This document shows, piece after piece, positions 1 to 9,249 of a stretch of 64,000 bases of DNA (position 1 is its first letter; each line of letters starts with the position of its first letter). The stretch comes from Methylobacterium currus (GTDB lineage Bacteria; Pseudomonadota; Alphaproteobacteria; Rhizobiales; Beijerinckiaceae): contig NZ_CP028843.1 in the NCBI RefSeq assembly GCF_003058325.1, forward strand, positions 4,190,001 through 4,254,000, read 5' to 3'. Below the pieces are notes generated by a model. The model was not told the DNA's origin and did not search any database. It worked only from the letters and a program-made list of their open reading frames with translations. Position numbers and translations under genes: made by a program.

Positions 1-16
1 TTCGCGTTCACTCGCC

Positions 17-184
17 TCAGTAGTTGCGTCGCGTCACAACCCAGATGGCGTGGATCAGGCCCGGGATATAGCCGAACAGCGTCAGCACCACGTTGAGCAG
101 GAATTGCAGGCCGAATCCGACGGTGAACAGCACGCCGACCGGCGGGATCACGACGAGCAGGATGATGCGGATGATGTCGCCCAC
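17..184 (-). CDS. YqaE/Pmp3-family small membrane protein
   Basis: A 55-residue, almost wholly hydrophobic peptide with two predicted membrane helices, ending TRRNY. The sequence IPPVGVLF followed by LLNVVLTLFGYIPGLIHAIW matches the YqaE/Pmp3 (UPF0057) family, whose members are 50-60 residues and are linked to membrane potential and salt or cold stress. The start is a GTG at 182-184, preceded by a good ribosome site (GGAGACACC). It is a monocistronic-looking gene, separated from the oxidoreductase gene by a strong hairpin. Family assignment is firm; the physiological role is inferred. Confidence 0.85.
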   Translation of the reverse strand: MGDIIRIILLVVIPPVGVLFTVGFGLQFLLNVVLTLFGYIPGLIHAIWVVTRRNY

Positions 185-268
185 GGTGTCTCCGTCCTGA
201 CGCTTGGGGATGAAAAGCTACGCTGTGAACGGCGAGGCCCGCGAACTGTTCCCGACCGGGCGGCGAAA

Positions 269-293
269 CCCCTCCCGCGCGGCGCGGGAGGGG
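269..293 (-). terminator. Hairpin terminator after the MDR oxidoreductase gene
   Basis: A 12-bp GC stem (269-280 with 282-293, one-base loop) lies 9 nt past the stop codon of the minus-strand oxidoreductase gene. On that strand it is followed by TTTC. The shape fits an intrinsic terminator with a short U tract. Confidence 0.6.
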
Positions 294-301
294 AGGGGGC
301 T

Positions 302-1276
302 TCAGGGGCGCAGCAGCACCTTCCCCATCGCCTCGCGGCGCGCCAGGATGCCGAGGGCGGCCGCCGCTTCCTCCAGCGGGTAGACGCCGTGGACCTTCGC
401 GGAGAGCCGTCCCTCGCTCACCAGCGCCAGCAGGCGGGCCTGGTTGGCGGCGTGGCCCTCGGGCTCGCGCCTGAGGAAGGCGCCCCAGAACACGCCCTGG
501 ATGTCGATGCCCTTCAGGAGCGCCAGGTTGAGCGGGATTTTCGGGATCTCCCCGGCCGCGAAGCCGACGACCAGGAAGCGGCCCTTCCAGTTGAGCGAGC
601 GCAGGGCCGGCTCCGAATAGGCGCCGCCGACGGGATCGTAGACGACGTCGATGCCGGCCTCTCCTCCGAGCCGCTTCAGCCCGCCGCGAAGCGGTTCCTG
701 GCTGTAGTCGAGGGTGAGGTCGGCGCCGTGCGCCTTCGCGAGATCGAGCTTCTCGGCCGAGGAAGCGCAGGCGATCACCCGCGCGCCCATCGCGTGGCCG
801 AGTTCCACCGCCGCCAGCCCGACGCCGCCCGTGGCGCCGAGGACCGCCAGGGTCTCGCCGGGCTGCAGCTTGGCACGATCCTGCAGCGCGTGCAGCGAGG
901 TGCCGTAGGTGACGGAGAGGCCCGCCGCCTGCTCGTCGCTGACGCCCTCCGGCACCCGGGTCAGGCCGGAGACCGGAGCGACGACCCGCTCGCGGCAGGC
1001 GCCGTAGCCCAGATGGACGATGACGCGCTCGCCGACCCGGAAGGCCTCGACCCCCGGTCCGAGCGCCTCGATCACCCCGCAGGCCTCGGCGCCCGGCGAG
1101 AACGGCAGCTCCGGCTTCACCTGGTAGCGGCCGGCGATGATCAGCGTGTCGAAGAAATTGAGCGCCGCGACCGTCACCCGCACCAGGGCCTCGCCCGGGC
1201 CAGGCACCGGATCCGGCACCTCCTCGATCACCAGATCCTCCGGGCCGCCGAGCGCCTTGCACAGGAGTGCCTTCAT
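302..1276 (-). CDS. Zinc-independent MDR-family NADPH:quinone oxidoreductase
   Basis: A 324-residue medium-chain dehydrogenase/reductase. The N-terminal GroES-like half (about 1-120) is followed by a Rossmann half with the nucleotide-binding motif GATGGVG at 147-153. The structural zinc cysteine cluster of alcohol dehydrogenases is absent, as in the quinone oxidoreductase branch. The family reduces quinones or enoyl compounds with NADPH in the cytosol; the substrate here cannot be read from sequence. The ATG at 1274-1276 was chosen because MKALLCKALGGPEDL is the usual N-terminus; a GGGGAGGA stretch lies upstream. It is transcribed toward YqaE and ends at a hairpin. Confidence 0.85.
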   Translation of the reverse strand: MKALLCKALGGPEDLVIEEVPDPVPGPGEALVRVTVAALNFFDTLIIAGRYQVKPELPFSPGAEACGVIEALGPGVEAFRVGERVIVHLGYGACRERVVAPVSGLTRVPEGVSDEQAAGLSVTYGTSLHALQDRAKLQPGETLAVLGATGGVGLAAVELGHAMGARVIACASSAEKLDLAKAHGADLTLDYSQEPLRGGLKRLGGEAGIDVVYDPVGGAYSEPALRSLNWKGRFLVVGFAAGEIPKIPLNLALLKGIDIQGVFWGAFLRREPEGHAANQARLLALVSEGRLSAKVHGVYPLEEAAAALGILARREAMGKVLLRP

Positions 1277-1360
1277 CGCCGAACATCCTCCCCGCCGCAC
1301 ATCGGCGGCCTGATGGGGAGTCGTGGGCCAGGCCGTGCCCGCTGGCAAGCCGGGACCGCG

Positions 1361-1933
1361 TCAGCGCCGTTCGTAAGTGCCGACGAGTACGCCCTTGGCG
1401 AGAACATGGCCGTGCATGGCCTCCAGCAGGGCGCCGCGGCCGGGGACGCCGTCGAGCCCGAGATGCCGGTTGAGGGCGTAGACCTGGAACAGGTAGCGGT
1501 GCGGGCCGTGGCCGGTCGGCGGATCGGGCGGCAGGTAGCCAGCCTTGAGGAAGGTGTTCTTGCCGATCTCCTCGACCGTGCCGTCGGAGCCCGGGCTCGC
1601 CAGCGCGCCCTCGGGCAGGCCCTCGCCCGCCGGGTCGAGGTCCCACGCGATGGCGTGGACGATCGGCTTCGGCGTCGGGCTATCGGCATCCTCCACCAGG
1701 AGGACCAGGGCGGCGGTGCCGGCCGGGAGCCCGCTCCAGGCGAGCGGCGGCGAGAGCTTGGCCCCGTCCTGGGTGAAGCGGGCCGGCAGCGCCGCGCCAT
1801 CCGCGAAGGCCCGGCTCGTCACCCGGACGATGGCGGGCACCGCCTCGAACTCGGCCTGACAGGCGGTCTTCTCGAGGCCAGCCCGGAGCCCCGACAGCGC
1901 CTCGCCCACGGCGTGGGGAATCTTTTCCAGCAT
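1361..1933 (-). CDS. YbhB/YbcL-family PEBP (Raf-kinase-inhibitor-like) protein
   Basis: A 190-residue protein with the phosphatidylethanolamine-binding protein fold signatures: FTQDGAKLSPPLAW near residue 50, VEDADSP near 80 and a HAIAWDLDP segment, which line the anion pocket. The roughly 25-residue N-terminal extension has no signal peptide, so it is probably cytosolic. The bacterial family is widespread and its function is poorly defined. The start has a strong ribosome site (GAGGAGACGGG). That site sits inside an inverted repeat with the leader just downstream of ubiG (see separate entry), so its translation may be structure-controlled. Confidence 0.85.
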   Translation of the reverse strand: MLEKIPHAVGEALSGLRAGLEKTACQAEFEAVPAIVRVTSRAFADGAALPARFTQDGAKLSPPLAWSGLPAGTAALVLLVEDADSPTPKPIVHAIAWDLDPAGEGLPEGALASPGSDGTVEEIGKNTFLKAGYLPPDPPTGHGPHRYLFQVYALNRHLGLDGVPGRGALLEAMHGHVLAKGVLVGTYERR

Positions 1934-1936
1934 GGA

Positions 1937-1979
1937 CCCGTCTCCTCGTGTGGTCTGGCGGACAAACCGGGGAGACGGG
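1937..1979 (-). promoter_or_regulatory. Inverted repeat that covers the ribosome site of the PEBP gene
   Basis: CCCGTCTCC at 1937-1945 is repeated inverted as GGAGACGGG at 1971-1979, with a 25-nt loop. On the minus strand the copy nearest the PEBP start contains its Shine-Dalgarno sequence. The hairpin could be the ubiG terminator (15 nt past its stop) or could hide the PEBP ribosome site. Confidence 0.4.
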
Positions 1980-1993
1980 CCTGGGTTGCGTCG

Positions 1994-2743
1994 TCAGGGG
2001 AGGCGTTTCTCGGCCGCGATCATGTAGTTCACTGCCGTATCGCGTGCGGCGCTCCAGCGCCCGGTGAGCGGGTTGAAGACGACGCCGGTCGTGTCGGTGA
2101 GCGTGAGGCCGCCGGCCTCCACGGCGTCGCGCAGCTCGTCCGGGGTGACGAACCTCTCCCAGTCATGGGTGCCCTTCGGCAGCCAGTTGAGGACGTATTC
2201 CGCGCCCACGATGGCCAGCGCGAAGGAGCGCATCGTCCGGTTGATCGTGGCGGCGAAGAACAGGCCGCCGGGCTTCACCGCCGCGCAGGCACTGCGCACG
2301 AAGGCCGGCATGTCGGTGACGTGCTCGACCACCTCCATGGCGCAGACCACGTCGAAGCGCTCGCCGGCCTCCACCACCGCCTCGATCGTCTCCGCCCGGT
2401 AACGCACCGGGACCCCGGCCTCGTCGGCATGCGCCTGTGCGATCCTGATGTTGGTGACGGCCGGGTCGAGGCCGGTCACGTCGGCGCCGAGGCGGGCCAG
2501 CGGCTCCGACAGGACGCCGCCGCCGCAGCCGACATCGACGAGGCTGAGGCCCGAGAGAGGGGACGGCGCCTGCGGGTCGCGGCCGAGATGGCGGCAGATC
2601 GTGTCGCGGAGATAGGTCAGGCGCACCGGGTTGAAGCGGTGCAGCACCCGCATCGGCCCGGCCTCGTCCCACCAGGTCGCGGCCAGGCGATCGAAGCGGG
2701 CGACCTCGTCGCGGTCGATCGAGGGTCCGGTCGGTTCGCTCAT
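1994..2743 (-). CDS. ubiG: Ubiquinone biosynthesis O-methyltransferase UbiG
   Basis: A 249-residue SAM-dependent methyltransferase that performs both O-methylation steps of ubiquinone synthesis. FDRLAATWWDEAGPMRVLHRFNPVR at the N-terminus (written here only as FDRLAATWWD...HRFNPVR) and the SAM-binding motif LVDVGCGGG at 69-77 are diagnostic of UbiG. CAMEVVEHV and a C-terminal THDWERFVTP segment also fit. Length matches the family (about 240-250). The start ATG at 2741-2743 was chosen because MSEP...IDRDEVARFD is the usual N-terminus. It is divergent from lysC, with 222 nt between the starts. Confidence 0.93.
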   Translation of the reverse strand: MSEPTGPSIDRDEVARFDRLAATWWDEAGPMRVLHRFNPVRLTYLRDTICRHLGRDPQAPSPLSGLSLVDVGCGGGVLSEPLARLGADVTGLDPAVTNIRIAQAHADEAGVPVRYRAETIEAVVEAGERFDVVCAMEVVEHVTDMPAFVRSACAAVKPGGLFFAATINRTMRSFALAIVGAEYVLNWLPKGTHDWERFVTPDELRDAVEAGGLTLTDTTGVVFNPLTGRWSAARDTAVNYMIAAEKRLP

Positions 2744-2965
2744 CGGCGCCAGGCTTTCGTGCAGGGAATGGAAGTGTCGTCTCGACCGTCGAGGTAGCGC
2801 AGCCGCCGCCCCGGGCCAACCGCGGTGAGACGTCATGCGCCGGGGACGTCGTGCGCCGGACCGGCGCTCCGGTCGCGAAGTTGACACCGCCCCGGCCCGC
2901 TTGTACCCGCCGGACGCCCGCGGCCTCGCGCTGCGGCATCGAGAAGATTGTTCGATCGGATCCCC

Positions 2966-4201
2966 ATGCCCCGCCTGGTGATGAAATTCGGCGGCACCTC
3001 CGTCGCCACGGTCGACCGCATCCGCAACGTCGCCCGCCACGTCGCCCGCGAGGTGCGGGCCGGCTACGAGGTGGCGGTCGTCGTCTCGGCGATGTCCGGC
3101 AAGACCAACGAGCTGGTGGCCTGGTGCAAGGACGCCTCGGCCCTCTACGCCCAGTCCGAGTACGACGCGGTCGTCGCCTCGGGCGAGCAGGTCACCTCGG
3201 GCCTCCTCGCCATCGTGCTCAACGAGATGGGCCTCAAGGCCCGGTCCTGGCAGGGCTGGCAGATCCCGATCGAGACCTCCGACCAGCACGGCTCGGCCCG
3301 GATCCAGAATATCGACGGCGCCCGCCTCGATGCCGGCTTCCGGTGCGGCGAGGTCGCGGTCATCGCCGGCTTCCAGGGCATCCATCCCGAGACCGGCCGC
3401 CTGACGACCCTCGGGCGCGGCGGCTCGGACACCAGCGCGGTCGCGGTCGCGGCGGCGATCGGCGCCGAGCGCTGCGACATCTACACCGACGTCGACGGCG
3501 TCTACACCACCGACCCGCGGGTGGTGCCGAAGGCCCAGCGCCTCGAGCGGGTGGCCTTCGAGGAGATGCTGGAGATGGCCTCGCTCGGGGCCAAGGTGCT
3601 GCAGGTGCGCTCGGTCGAGCTCGCCATGGTGCACCGGGTGCCGACCACCGTGCGCTCCTCCTTCGACGACCCCGACGACGCCCGCCCCGGCACCCTCATC
3701 TGCGACGAGGACGATATCGTGGAACAGCAGATCATCACGGGCATCGCCTTCTCCAAGGACGAGGCGCAGATCACGCTTCGCCGGGTGAAGGACAAGCCCG
3801 GCATCGCCGCCGCCATCTTCGGCCCGCTGGCCGACGCCAACATCAACGTCGACATGATCATCCAGGTCGTGTCGGGCGACGGCGCGGCCACCGACATGAC
3901 CTTCACGGTGCCGGCGGCGGATTACGAGCGCTCGCGCGCGATCCTCGACGCGCAGCGCCACGCCGTCGAGTTCGAGCGGATCGAGGGCGCCACCGACGTG
4001 GTCAAGGTCTCGGCGATCGGTGTCGGCATGCGCAGCCATGCCGGCGTCGCCGCCAAGGCGTTCCGGGCGCTGGCCGAGAAGGGCATCAACATCCGGGCGA
4101 TCACCACGTCCGAGATCAAGTTCTCGGTGCTGATCGACGCCGCCTACACGGAGCTCGCGGTGCGTACGCTCCACTCGCTCTACGGCCTCGATAAGGCCTG
4201 A
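2966..4201 (+). CDS. lysC: Aspartate kinase
   Basis: Phosphorylates aspartate as the first step toward lysine, threonine, methionine and diaminopimelate. The 411-residue protein begins MPRLVMKFGGTS, with the kinase motif KFGGTS at 7-12. The amino-acid kinase domain occupies about 1-245, with GRGGSDTSAVA and DVDGVYTTDPR inside it. Two ACT regulatory domains follow (about 265-411), which bind lysine or threonine for feedback control in this family. An in-frame TTG lies at 2948, but the ATG at 2966 gives the conserved N-terminus. It is the first gene of the plus-strand run leading to ptsP. Confidence 0.95.
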   Translation: MPRLVMKFGGTSVATVDRIRNVARHVAREVRAGYEVAVVVSAMSGKTNELVAWCKDASALYAQSEYDAVVASGEQVTSGLLAIVLNEMGLKARSWQGWQIPIETSDQHGSARIQNIDGARLDAGFRCGEVAVIAGFQGIHPETGRLTTLGRGGSDTSAVAVAAAIGAERCDIYTDVDGVYTTDPRVVPKAQRLERVAFEEMLEMASLGAKVLQVRSVELAMVHRVPTTVRSSFDDPDDARPGTLICDEDDIVEQQIITGIAFSKDEAQITLRRVKDKPGIAAAIFGPLADANINVDMIIQVVSGDGAATDMTFTVPAADYERSRAILDAQRHAVEFERIEGATDVVKVSAIGVGMRSHAGVAAKAFRALAEKGINIRAITTSEIKFSVLIDAAYTELAVRTLHSLYGLDKA

Positions 4202-4449
4202 GCGTCCGGTCCGACGCCGATGCAGGCCCGAGCGGCTTAGCCTCGCAACGCCCCGTCCGCGACGCTTCGCCGGCGGGGTGTTCCTCTCTGGAGCGGTGGC
4301 CAGCGCCGCTCCCCCGGAAAGGTCGCTTGCCCGCCGGGCGCCGAACTCGCTATACGGCGATGACGGGGCCGATGCATGAGGCCCGCGCAGTCGGGCCTCA
4401 CGGTTGCACCGCGCAGGGTCCGGCTCGCTAAAGGGTGGAACACGACACG

Positions 4450-6711
4450 ATGCCCGCAGCGCCTGGAGGCCCGCGCCTGCTACTGCGCCGCCTTCGCGAG
4501 GCCATGGCGGAGCCCGTCGGCCCGCAGGCGCGCCTCGACCGCATCGTCGTCCTGATCGCGTCCAACATGGTCGCGGAGGTCTGCTCGGTCTACGTCCTTC
4601 GCGACGACGGCAACCTCGAACTGTTCGCCACCGAGGGCCTCAACCGCGAGGCGGTGCACCTCACCACCATGCGGGCCGGCGAGGGCCTGGTCGGCCTGAT
4701 CGCCGCCACCGCCGAGCCGCTCTCCCTCTCCGACGCCCAGTCGCACCCGGCCTTCTCGTACCGGCCGGAGACCGGCGAGGAGGTCTACCACGCCTTCCTG
4801 GGCGTGCCGCTCCTGCGAGCCGGCAACACGCTCGGCGTGATGGTGGTGCAGAACCGCACCTACCGGGTCTATTCCGAGGAGGAGATCGAGGCGCTCCAGA
4901 CCACCGCCATGGTGCTGGCGGAGATGATCGCCTCCGGCGAGCTGCAGGCCCTGTCGCCCGGCACGGTCAGCGCCTCGCGCCGGCCCCTCAGCCAGTGCGG
5001 CGTGGCCCTCGCCGACGGCGTGGGCCTGGGCCACGTCGTGCTGCATGAGCCGCGCATCGTGGTGCGCAACCTGATCGCCGAGAATGTCGAGCGCGAGGCC
5101 TCGCGCCTCGACACCGCCATCGCGGAGGTGCGCGCCGCCATCGACGACCTCGTCGAGCGCGGCGACGTGGCGGGGGCCGGCGAGCACCGCGAGGTGCTCG
5201 AGACCGTGCGGATGTTCGCCCACGACCAGGGCTGGCTCCGGCGGATGCGCGAGGCGGTTCTCTCGGGCCTCACCGCGGAAGCGGCGGTGGAGCGGGTGCA
5301 GTCGGACAACCGCGCCCGGATGCTGCGACAGAGCGACCCCTACCTGCGCGAGCGCCTGCACGACCTCGACGATCTCGCCAACCGGCTCCTGCGCCAGCTG
5401 GTCGGCCGCGAGACCGTCGGGCCGGACGCGATGCCCGAGAACGCCATCCTGGTAGCCCGCTCGATGGGCCCGGCGGCACTCCTCGACTACGACCGCGCCC
5501 GCCTGCGCGGCGTGGTGCTGGAGGAGGGCGGGCCGACGAGCCACATCGCCATCGTGGCCCGCGCGCTCGGCATCCCGGCCGTGGGCGAGGTGGCCAATGC
5601 CACGGCCCTCGTCGAGACCGGGGATGCGATCATCGTCGATGGCGGGACCGGCGAGGTCCAGATCCGGCCAGGTCCCGAGATCGAGGCGGCCTATGCCGAG
5701 AAGGCGCGCCTGCGCGCCCGGCGCCAGGAGCAGTACCGCTCCCTGCGCGACCTGCCGGCGGTGACCCGCGACGGCGTCGCGGTCGGGCTGCAGCTCAATG
5801 CCGGCCTCATCGTCGACCTGTCGCACCTGCACGAGACCGGGGCCGAGGGCGTCGGGCTGTTCCGCACCGAGTTGCAGTTCATGGTCGCCGAGCGGATGCC
5901 GACGGCGGCCGAGCAGCAGGTCCTGTACGAGGCGGTGTTCGACGCCGTCGGCGACCTGCCGGTGACGATCCGGACCCTCGATATCGGCGGCGACAAGGTG
6001 CTGCCCTACATGAAGGCGCTGGAGGAGGAGAACCCGGCCCTCGGCTGGCGCGCGATCCGCATCGGCCTCGACCGGCCGGGCCTCCTGCGGATGCAGCTGC
6101 GCGCGCTGCTCAAGGCCGCCCGCGGGCGGCCGCTCAAGATCATGTTCCCGATGGTCGCGACGGTCGACGAGTTCGTCCAGGCCCGGGCGATCGTCGAGCG
6201 GGAGAAGGCACATCTCACCCGCCACGGCCACCCGCTGCCGGCGGATTGCCGCCTCGGCGTGATGGTCGAGGTGCCCTCGCTCCTGTTCCAGATGGACGAG
6301 ATCGCGGCGGAGGCCGATTTCCTCTCCGTCGGCTCGAACGACCTGATGCAGTTCCTGTTCGCGGTCGACCGCGAGAACCGCCAGGTCGCCAACCGCTTCG
6401 ACCCATTGAGCGCCGCGGCGCTCCGTGCCTTCCGGCTGATCGCCGAGCGGGCCAACGCCGCCGGCACCCCGGCCACTGTCTGCGGCGAGATCGGCGGGCG
6501 TCCGCTCGAGGCGATGGCGCTGATCGGGCTCGGCTTCCGCGCGCTGTCGATGTCGCCGGCCTCGATCGGCCCCGTAAAGGCGATGGTGCTGGGGCTCGAT
6601 GCCGGCGCCGTCTCGGCCTTCCTGGAGCGGGAGATGGCGCGGACCCGCGACGGGGCCTCGCTGCGCCCGGCGCTCGCGGCCTTCGCGGAGGAGCACGGCG
6701 TTCCGGTCTGA
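4450..6711 (+). CDS. ptsP: Nitrogen-PTS enzyme I (phosphoenolpyruvate-protein phosphotransferase)
   Basis: A 753-residue EI-Ntr. It takes phosphate from phosphoenolpyruvate and passes it to NPr, a regulatory chain that senses nitrogen and potassium status. An N-terminal GAF domain (about 15-160) sets it apart from sugar-PTS enzyme I. The central phosphohistidine motif GGPTSHIAIVARALGIPAV places the active His at about residue 365. The C-terminal PEP-binding barrel contains GVGLFRTELQFM, LDIGGDK and the motif around SVGSNDLMQF. An in-frame GTG at 4435 would add five residues; AAAGGGTGG upstream could serve either start. The lysC-ptsP neighbourhood is common in Rhizobiales. Confidence 0.94.
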   Translation: MPAAPGGPRLLLRRLREAMAEPVGPQARLDRIVVLIASNMVAEVCSVYVLRDDGNLELFATEGLNREAVHLTTMRAGEGLVGLIAATAEPLSLSDAQSHPAFSYRPETGEEVYHAFLGVPLLRAGNTLGVMVVQNRTYRVYSEEEIEALQTTAMVLAEMIASGELQALSPGTVSASRRPLSQCGVALADGVGLGHVVLHEPRIVVRNLIAENVEREASRLDTAIAEVRAAIDDLVERGDVAGAGEHREVLETVRMFAHDQGWLRRMREAVLSGLTAEAAVERVQSDNRARMLRQSDPYLRERLHDLDDLANRLLRQLVGRETVGPDAMPENAILVARSMGPAALLDYDRARLRGVVLEEGGPTSHIAIVARALGIPAVGEVANATALVETGDAIIVDGGTGEVQIRPGPEIEAAYAEKARLRARRQEQYRSLRDLPAVTRDGVAVGLQLNAGLIVDLSHLHETGAEGVGLFRTELQFMVAERMPTAAEQQVLYEAVFDAVGDLPVTIRTLDIGGDKVLPYMKALEEENPALGWRAIRIGLDRPGLLRMQLRALLKAARGRPLKIMFPMVATVDEFVQARAIVEREKAHLTRHGHPLPADCRLGVMVEVPSLLFQMDEIAAEADFLSVGSNDLMQFLFAVDRENRQVANRFDPLSAAALRAFRLIAERANAAGTPATVCGEIGGRPLEAMALIGLGFRALSMSPASIGPVKAMVLGLDAGAVSAFLEREMARTRDGASLRPALAAFAEEHGVPV

Positions 6712-6867
6712 CGGTCTGCGTGCACCATCCGGACGGGGGTGCAAGCGCCGCGCGGGTCCGCGCCGACTCCCCAACCTCCGCAGACCTGCTATACGCGGCA
6801 CCATCACCGGCACCGGGCGCGGGCCGCCCCGGATGACCCGGCTTATCGTAATGGCCATATCCCGTTC

Positions 6868-7947
6868 ATGATCGCGATCCCGTCCGACCGTCTCGACGCC
6901 ATCCTGGCCCGCCACGACATCGTCACCGCCACCTTGAGCGCCGGCGAGTCCGACGCGGAGAGCTTCGTGCAGCTCTCCCGCGAGCTCTCCGACCTCGATT
7001 CCGTGGTGGAGGCGATCCGCGCCTTCCGGGCCGCCGAGCGCGCGCTCCGCGGCGTCGAGGAGATGATCGAGGAGGGCGACCCGGAGATGCGGGCGCTCGC
7101 CGCCGAGGAGAAGCCGGAGGCCGAGGCCGCCCGCGACGCCGCCGCCCGGGCGCTCCAGCTCCTGCTCCTCCCCAAGGACGCCGCCGACGAGAAGAGCGCC
7201 ATCCTCGAGGTGCGCGCCGGCACCGGCGGCGACGAGGCGGCACTCTTCGCCGGCGACCTGTTCCGGATGTATTCGCGCTATGCCGACCTGAAGGGCTGGC
7301 GGGTCGAGGTCATCTCCGAGAGCCCCGGCACGATGGGCGGCTACCGCGAGGTCGTGGCCGAGGTGAAGGGGCGCGGCGTCTTCGCCCGGCTCAAGTTCGA
7401 GAGCGGCGCCCACCGGGTGCAGCGCGTACCCGATACCGAGACGCAAGGGCGCATCCACACCTCCGCCGCCACCGTGGCGGTGCTGCCGGAGGCGGAAGAG
7501 GTCGACATCCAGGTCAACGACGCCGACCTGAAGATCGACACGATGCGGGCGCAAGGCGCCGGTGGCCAGCACGTCAACAAGACCGAGTCGGCGATCCGCA
7601 TCACCCACGTGCCGAGCGGCATCGTGATCTTCGTCCAGGAAGAGCGCTCGCAGCACAAGAACCGGGCCCGCGCCATGGCTCTGCTGCGGGCCAAGCTCTA
7701 CGACCAGGAGCGCAGCCAGAAGGACGCCGCCCGGGCGGCGGACCGCCGCGCCCAGGTCGGCAGCGGCGACCGCTCGGAGCGGATCCGCACCTACAACTTC
7801 CCGCAAGGGCGGGTGACCGACCACCGCATCAACCTGACGCTCTACAGGCTCGAGGAGGTGATGGCCGGCACCGCGCTCGACGAGGTGGTGGATGCGCTGA
7901 TCACCGAGCACCAGGCGGCGCTGCTCGCCGCCGAGGGGATGGCGTGA
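6868..7947 (+). CDS. prfA: Peptide chain release factor 1
   Basis: Recognises UAA and UAG and triggers peptidyl-tRNA hydrolysis. The 359-residue length matches the family (360 in E. coli). The catalytic GGQ is at 232-234, within [15 protein letters not shown]. The stop-codon-reading loop region [20 protein letters not shown] precedes it (residues given in part: [12 protein letters not shown]). The chosen ATG gives [13 protein letters not shown], the expected N-terminus. Its TGA stop overlaps the GTG start of prmC, the enzyme that methylates the GGQ glutamine, so the two are translationally coupled. Confidence 0.96.
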   Translation: MIAIPSDRLDAILARHDIVTATLSAGESDAESFVQLSRELSDLDSVVEAIRAFRAAERALRGVEEMIEEGDPEMRALAAEEKPEAEAARDAAARALQLLLLPKDAADEKSAILEVRAGTGGDEAALFAGDLFRMYSRYADLKGWRVEVISESPGTMGGYREVVAEVKGRGVFARLKFESGAHRVQRVPDTETQGRIHTSAATVAVLPEAEEVDIQVNDADLKIDTMRAQGAGGQHVNKTESAIRITHVPSGIVIFVQEERSQHKNRARAMALLRAKLYDQERSQKDAARAADRRAQVGSGDRSERIRTYNFPQGRVTDHRINLTLYRLEEVMAGTALDEVVDALITEHQAALLAAEGMA

Positions 7948-8810
7948 TCGCGATACCCCCGGAGACGAGCCGCATCGCCGCCCGGGCCAGGGCGGCGGAC
8001 GAACTCGCCGCCAGCGGCGTCGAGACCGCCGCCCTCGACGCCCGCATCCTGGTCGAGGAGGCGCTGGGGATCACCGCGACCGACCTGGCCTTGCGCGGGT
8101 CCGAGCCGGTCGGGCCGGCAGGCGCCGAGCGCCTGGCCTCGTATCTCGCCCGCCGCGCCGCCGGCGAGCCGGTGGCCCGGATCATCGGCGCCTGGGAGTT
8201 CTGGGGTCTGCCGTTCGGGCTTTCGCCCGAGACCCTGGTGCCGCGCCCCGATACCGAGACCCTGGTCGAGGCCGCCCTCGGCCTGAGGCCCGAGGGCCCG
8301 CACCGCCTCGCCGATCTCGGCACCGGTTCCGGCTGCATCCTAGTGGCCCTGCTCACCGAATGGCCGCGTGCCTTCGGCGTGGGCCTCGACCGGTCCTGCG
8401 GCGCCCTGCGCACCGCCCGTTCCAATGCCGCCCGCAACGGCGTCGCCGACCGCGCCGCCTTCGTGGCCGGAGATTGGGCTGCGGCGCTCGCCGGGCCGTT
8501 CGATGTCGTGGTGGCGAATCCACCCTATATTGCCAGCGCGGTCATCGCCGGCCTGTCCGGGGAGGTGCGCGACCACGACCCCCGCCTCGCCCTCGACGGC
8601 GGTCCCGACGGGCTCGACGCCTACCGCACCATCCTGGCCCAGGTGCCGCGGCTTCTCGCGCCGGGCGGGCATCTCCTGGTCGAGATCGGCTACGATCAGG
8701 AGGAGGCGCTCTGCCGGCTCGCCACCGCCCAGGGCTTAAGCGCGCAGATGCGGCGCGACCTCGCGGGGCACCCGCGGGTCGTCGTCATGACGGCGACGGC
8801 CGGATCCTGA
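7944..8810 (+). CDS. prmC: Release factor glutamine methyltransferase
   Basis: Methylates the GGQ glutamine of RF1 and RF2 with SAM. The 288-residue protein has an N-terminal helical domain (about 1-90) that binds the release factor. The SAM motif [16 protein letters not shown] follows, then the catalytic NPPY at 192-195. It starts with GTG inside the prfA stop (GTGA overlap), giving a two-gene operon with its own substrate. Just downstream is a 439-nt gap with no recognised gene. Confidence 0.94.
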   Translation: MIAIPPETSRIAARARAADELAASGVETAALDARILVEEALGITATDLALRGSEPVGPAGAERLASYLARRAAGEPVARIIGAWEFWGLPFGLSPETLVPRPDTETLVEAALGLRPEGPHRLADLGTGSGCILVALLTEWPRAFGVGLDRSCGALRTARSNAARNGVADRAAFVAGDWAAALAGPFDVVVANPPYIASAVIAGLSGEVRDHDPRLALDGGPDGLDAYRTILAQVPRLLAPGGHLLVEIGYDQEEALCRLATAQGLSAQMRRDLAGHPRVVVMTATAGS

Positions 8811-9249
8811 CGGGGATCCTTCGGGTGTCCGCGACCCCTGTGCGTAAAATCGGCCCGAAGACCGCGTGCGGTAAAAAACTGTGCGAGGTCAAAAAACTGT
8901 GCGAGGTCACTTGGCGCCGCCGGCCGAACCCGCTAACGTCCCGGGGCAGATCGTGAACGGTCCGGACAAGACAGCCAGGCTCAGTTCTCGGGCGCGACAT
9001 TGAGCGCGGACCTTTGGACGATCTTCCACCACCGGGCAGACCAATGAGCGCGTAGGCGGTCCGGTGCCCCGCATCTGTGGATCGACGGCGGCCGGACCGT
9101 GAGACGGCCCGCGGTCGCACAGGGCAAGGCGGACATCGCTGCGGAGACGGAACATGGCCCGGTAGAGGCCGCCCGGCTCCGCGGACGAAGACCCGCCGCG
9201 CGCGTGAAGTCCCGCCCTTCAAGTCGTCGAAGAGGGTCAGTCGAGGCCG
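8811..9249. other. Intergenic stretch without a recognised gene
   Basis: No reading frame here has coding character. It contains an exact 18-nt tandem duplication, AAAAAACTGTGCGAGGTC, at 8873-8890 and 8891-8908. The rest is leader for the DUF4167 gene. No tRNA or riboswitch was recognised. Confidence 0.4.

Noticed and set aside
50..2797. A 915-residue plus-strand open frame
   Set aside because: Lies antisense to YqaE, the MDR oxidoreductase, PEBP and ubiG, all with clear family motifs. It is a mirror frame.
4480..7911. A 1143-residue minus-strand open frame across ptsP and prfA
   Set aside because: Antisense to two certain genes; the composition (His, Asp, Gly, Arg in long runs) is that of GC-rich mirror frames.
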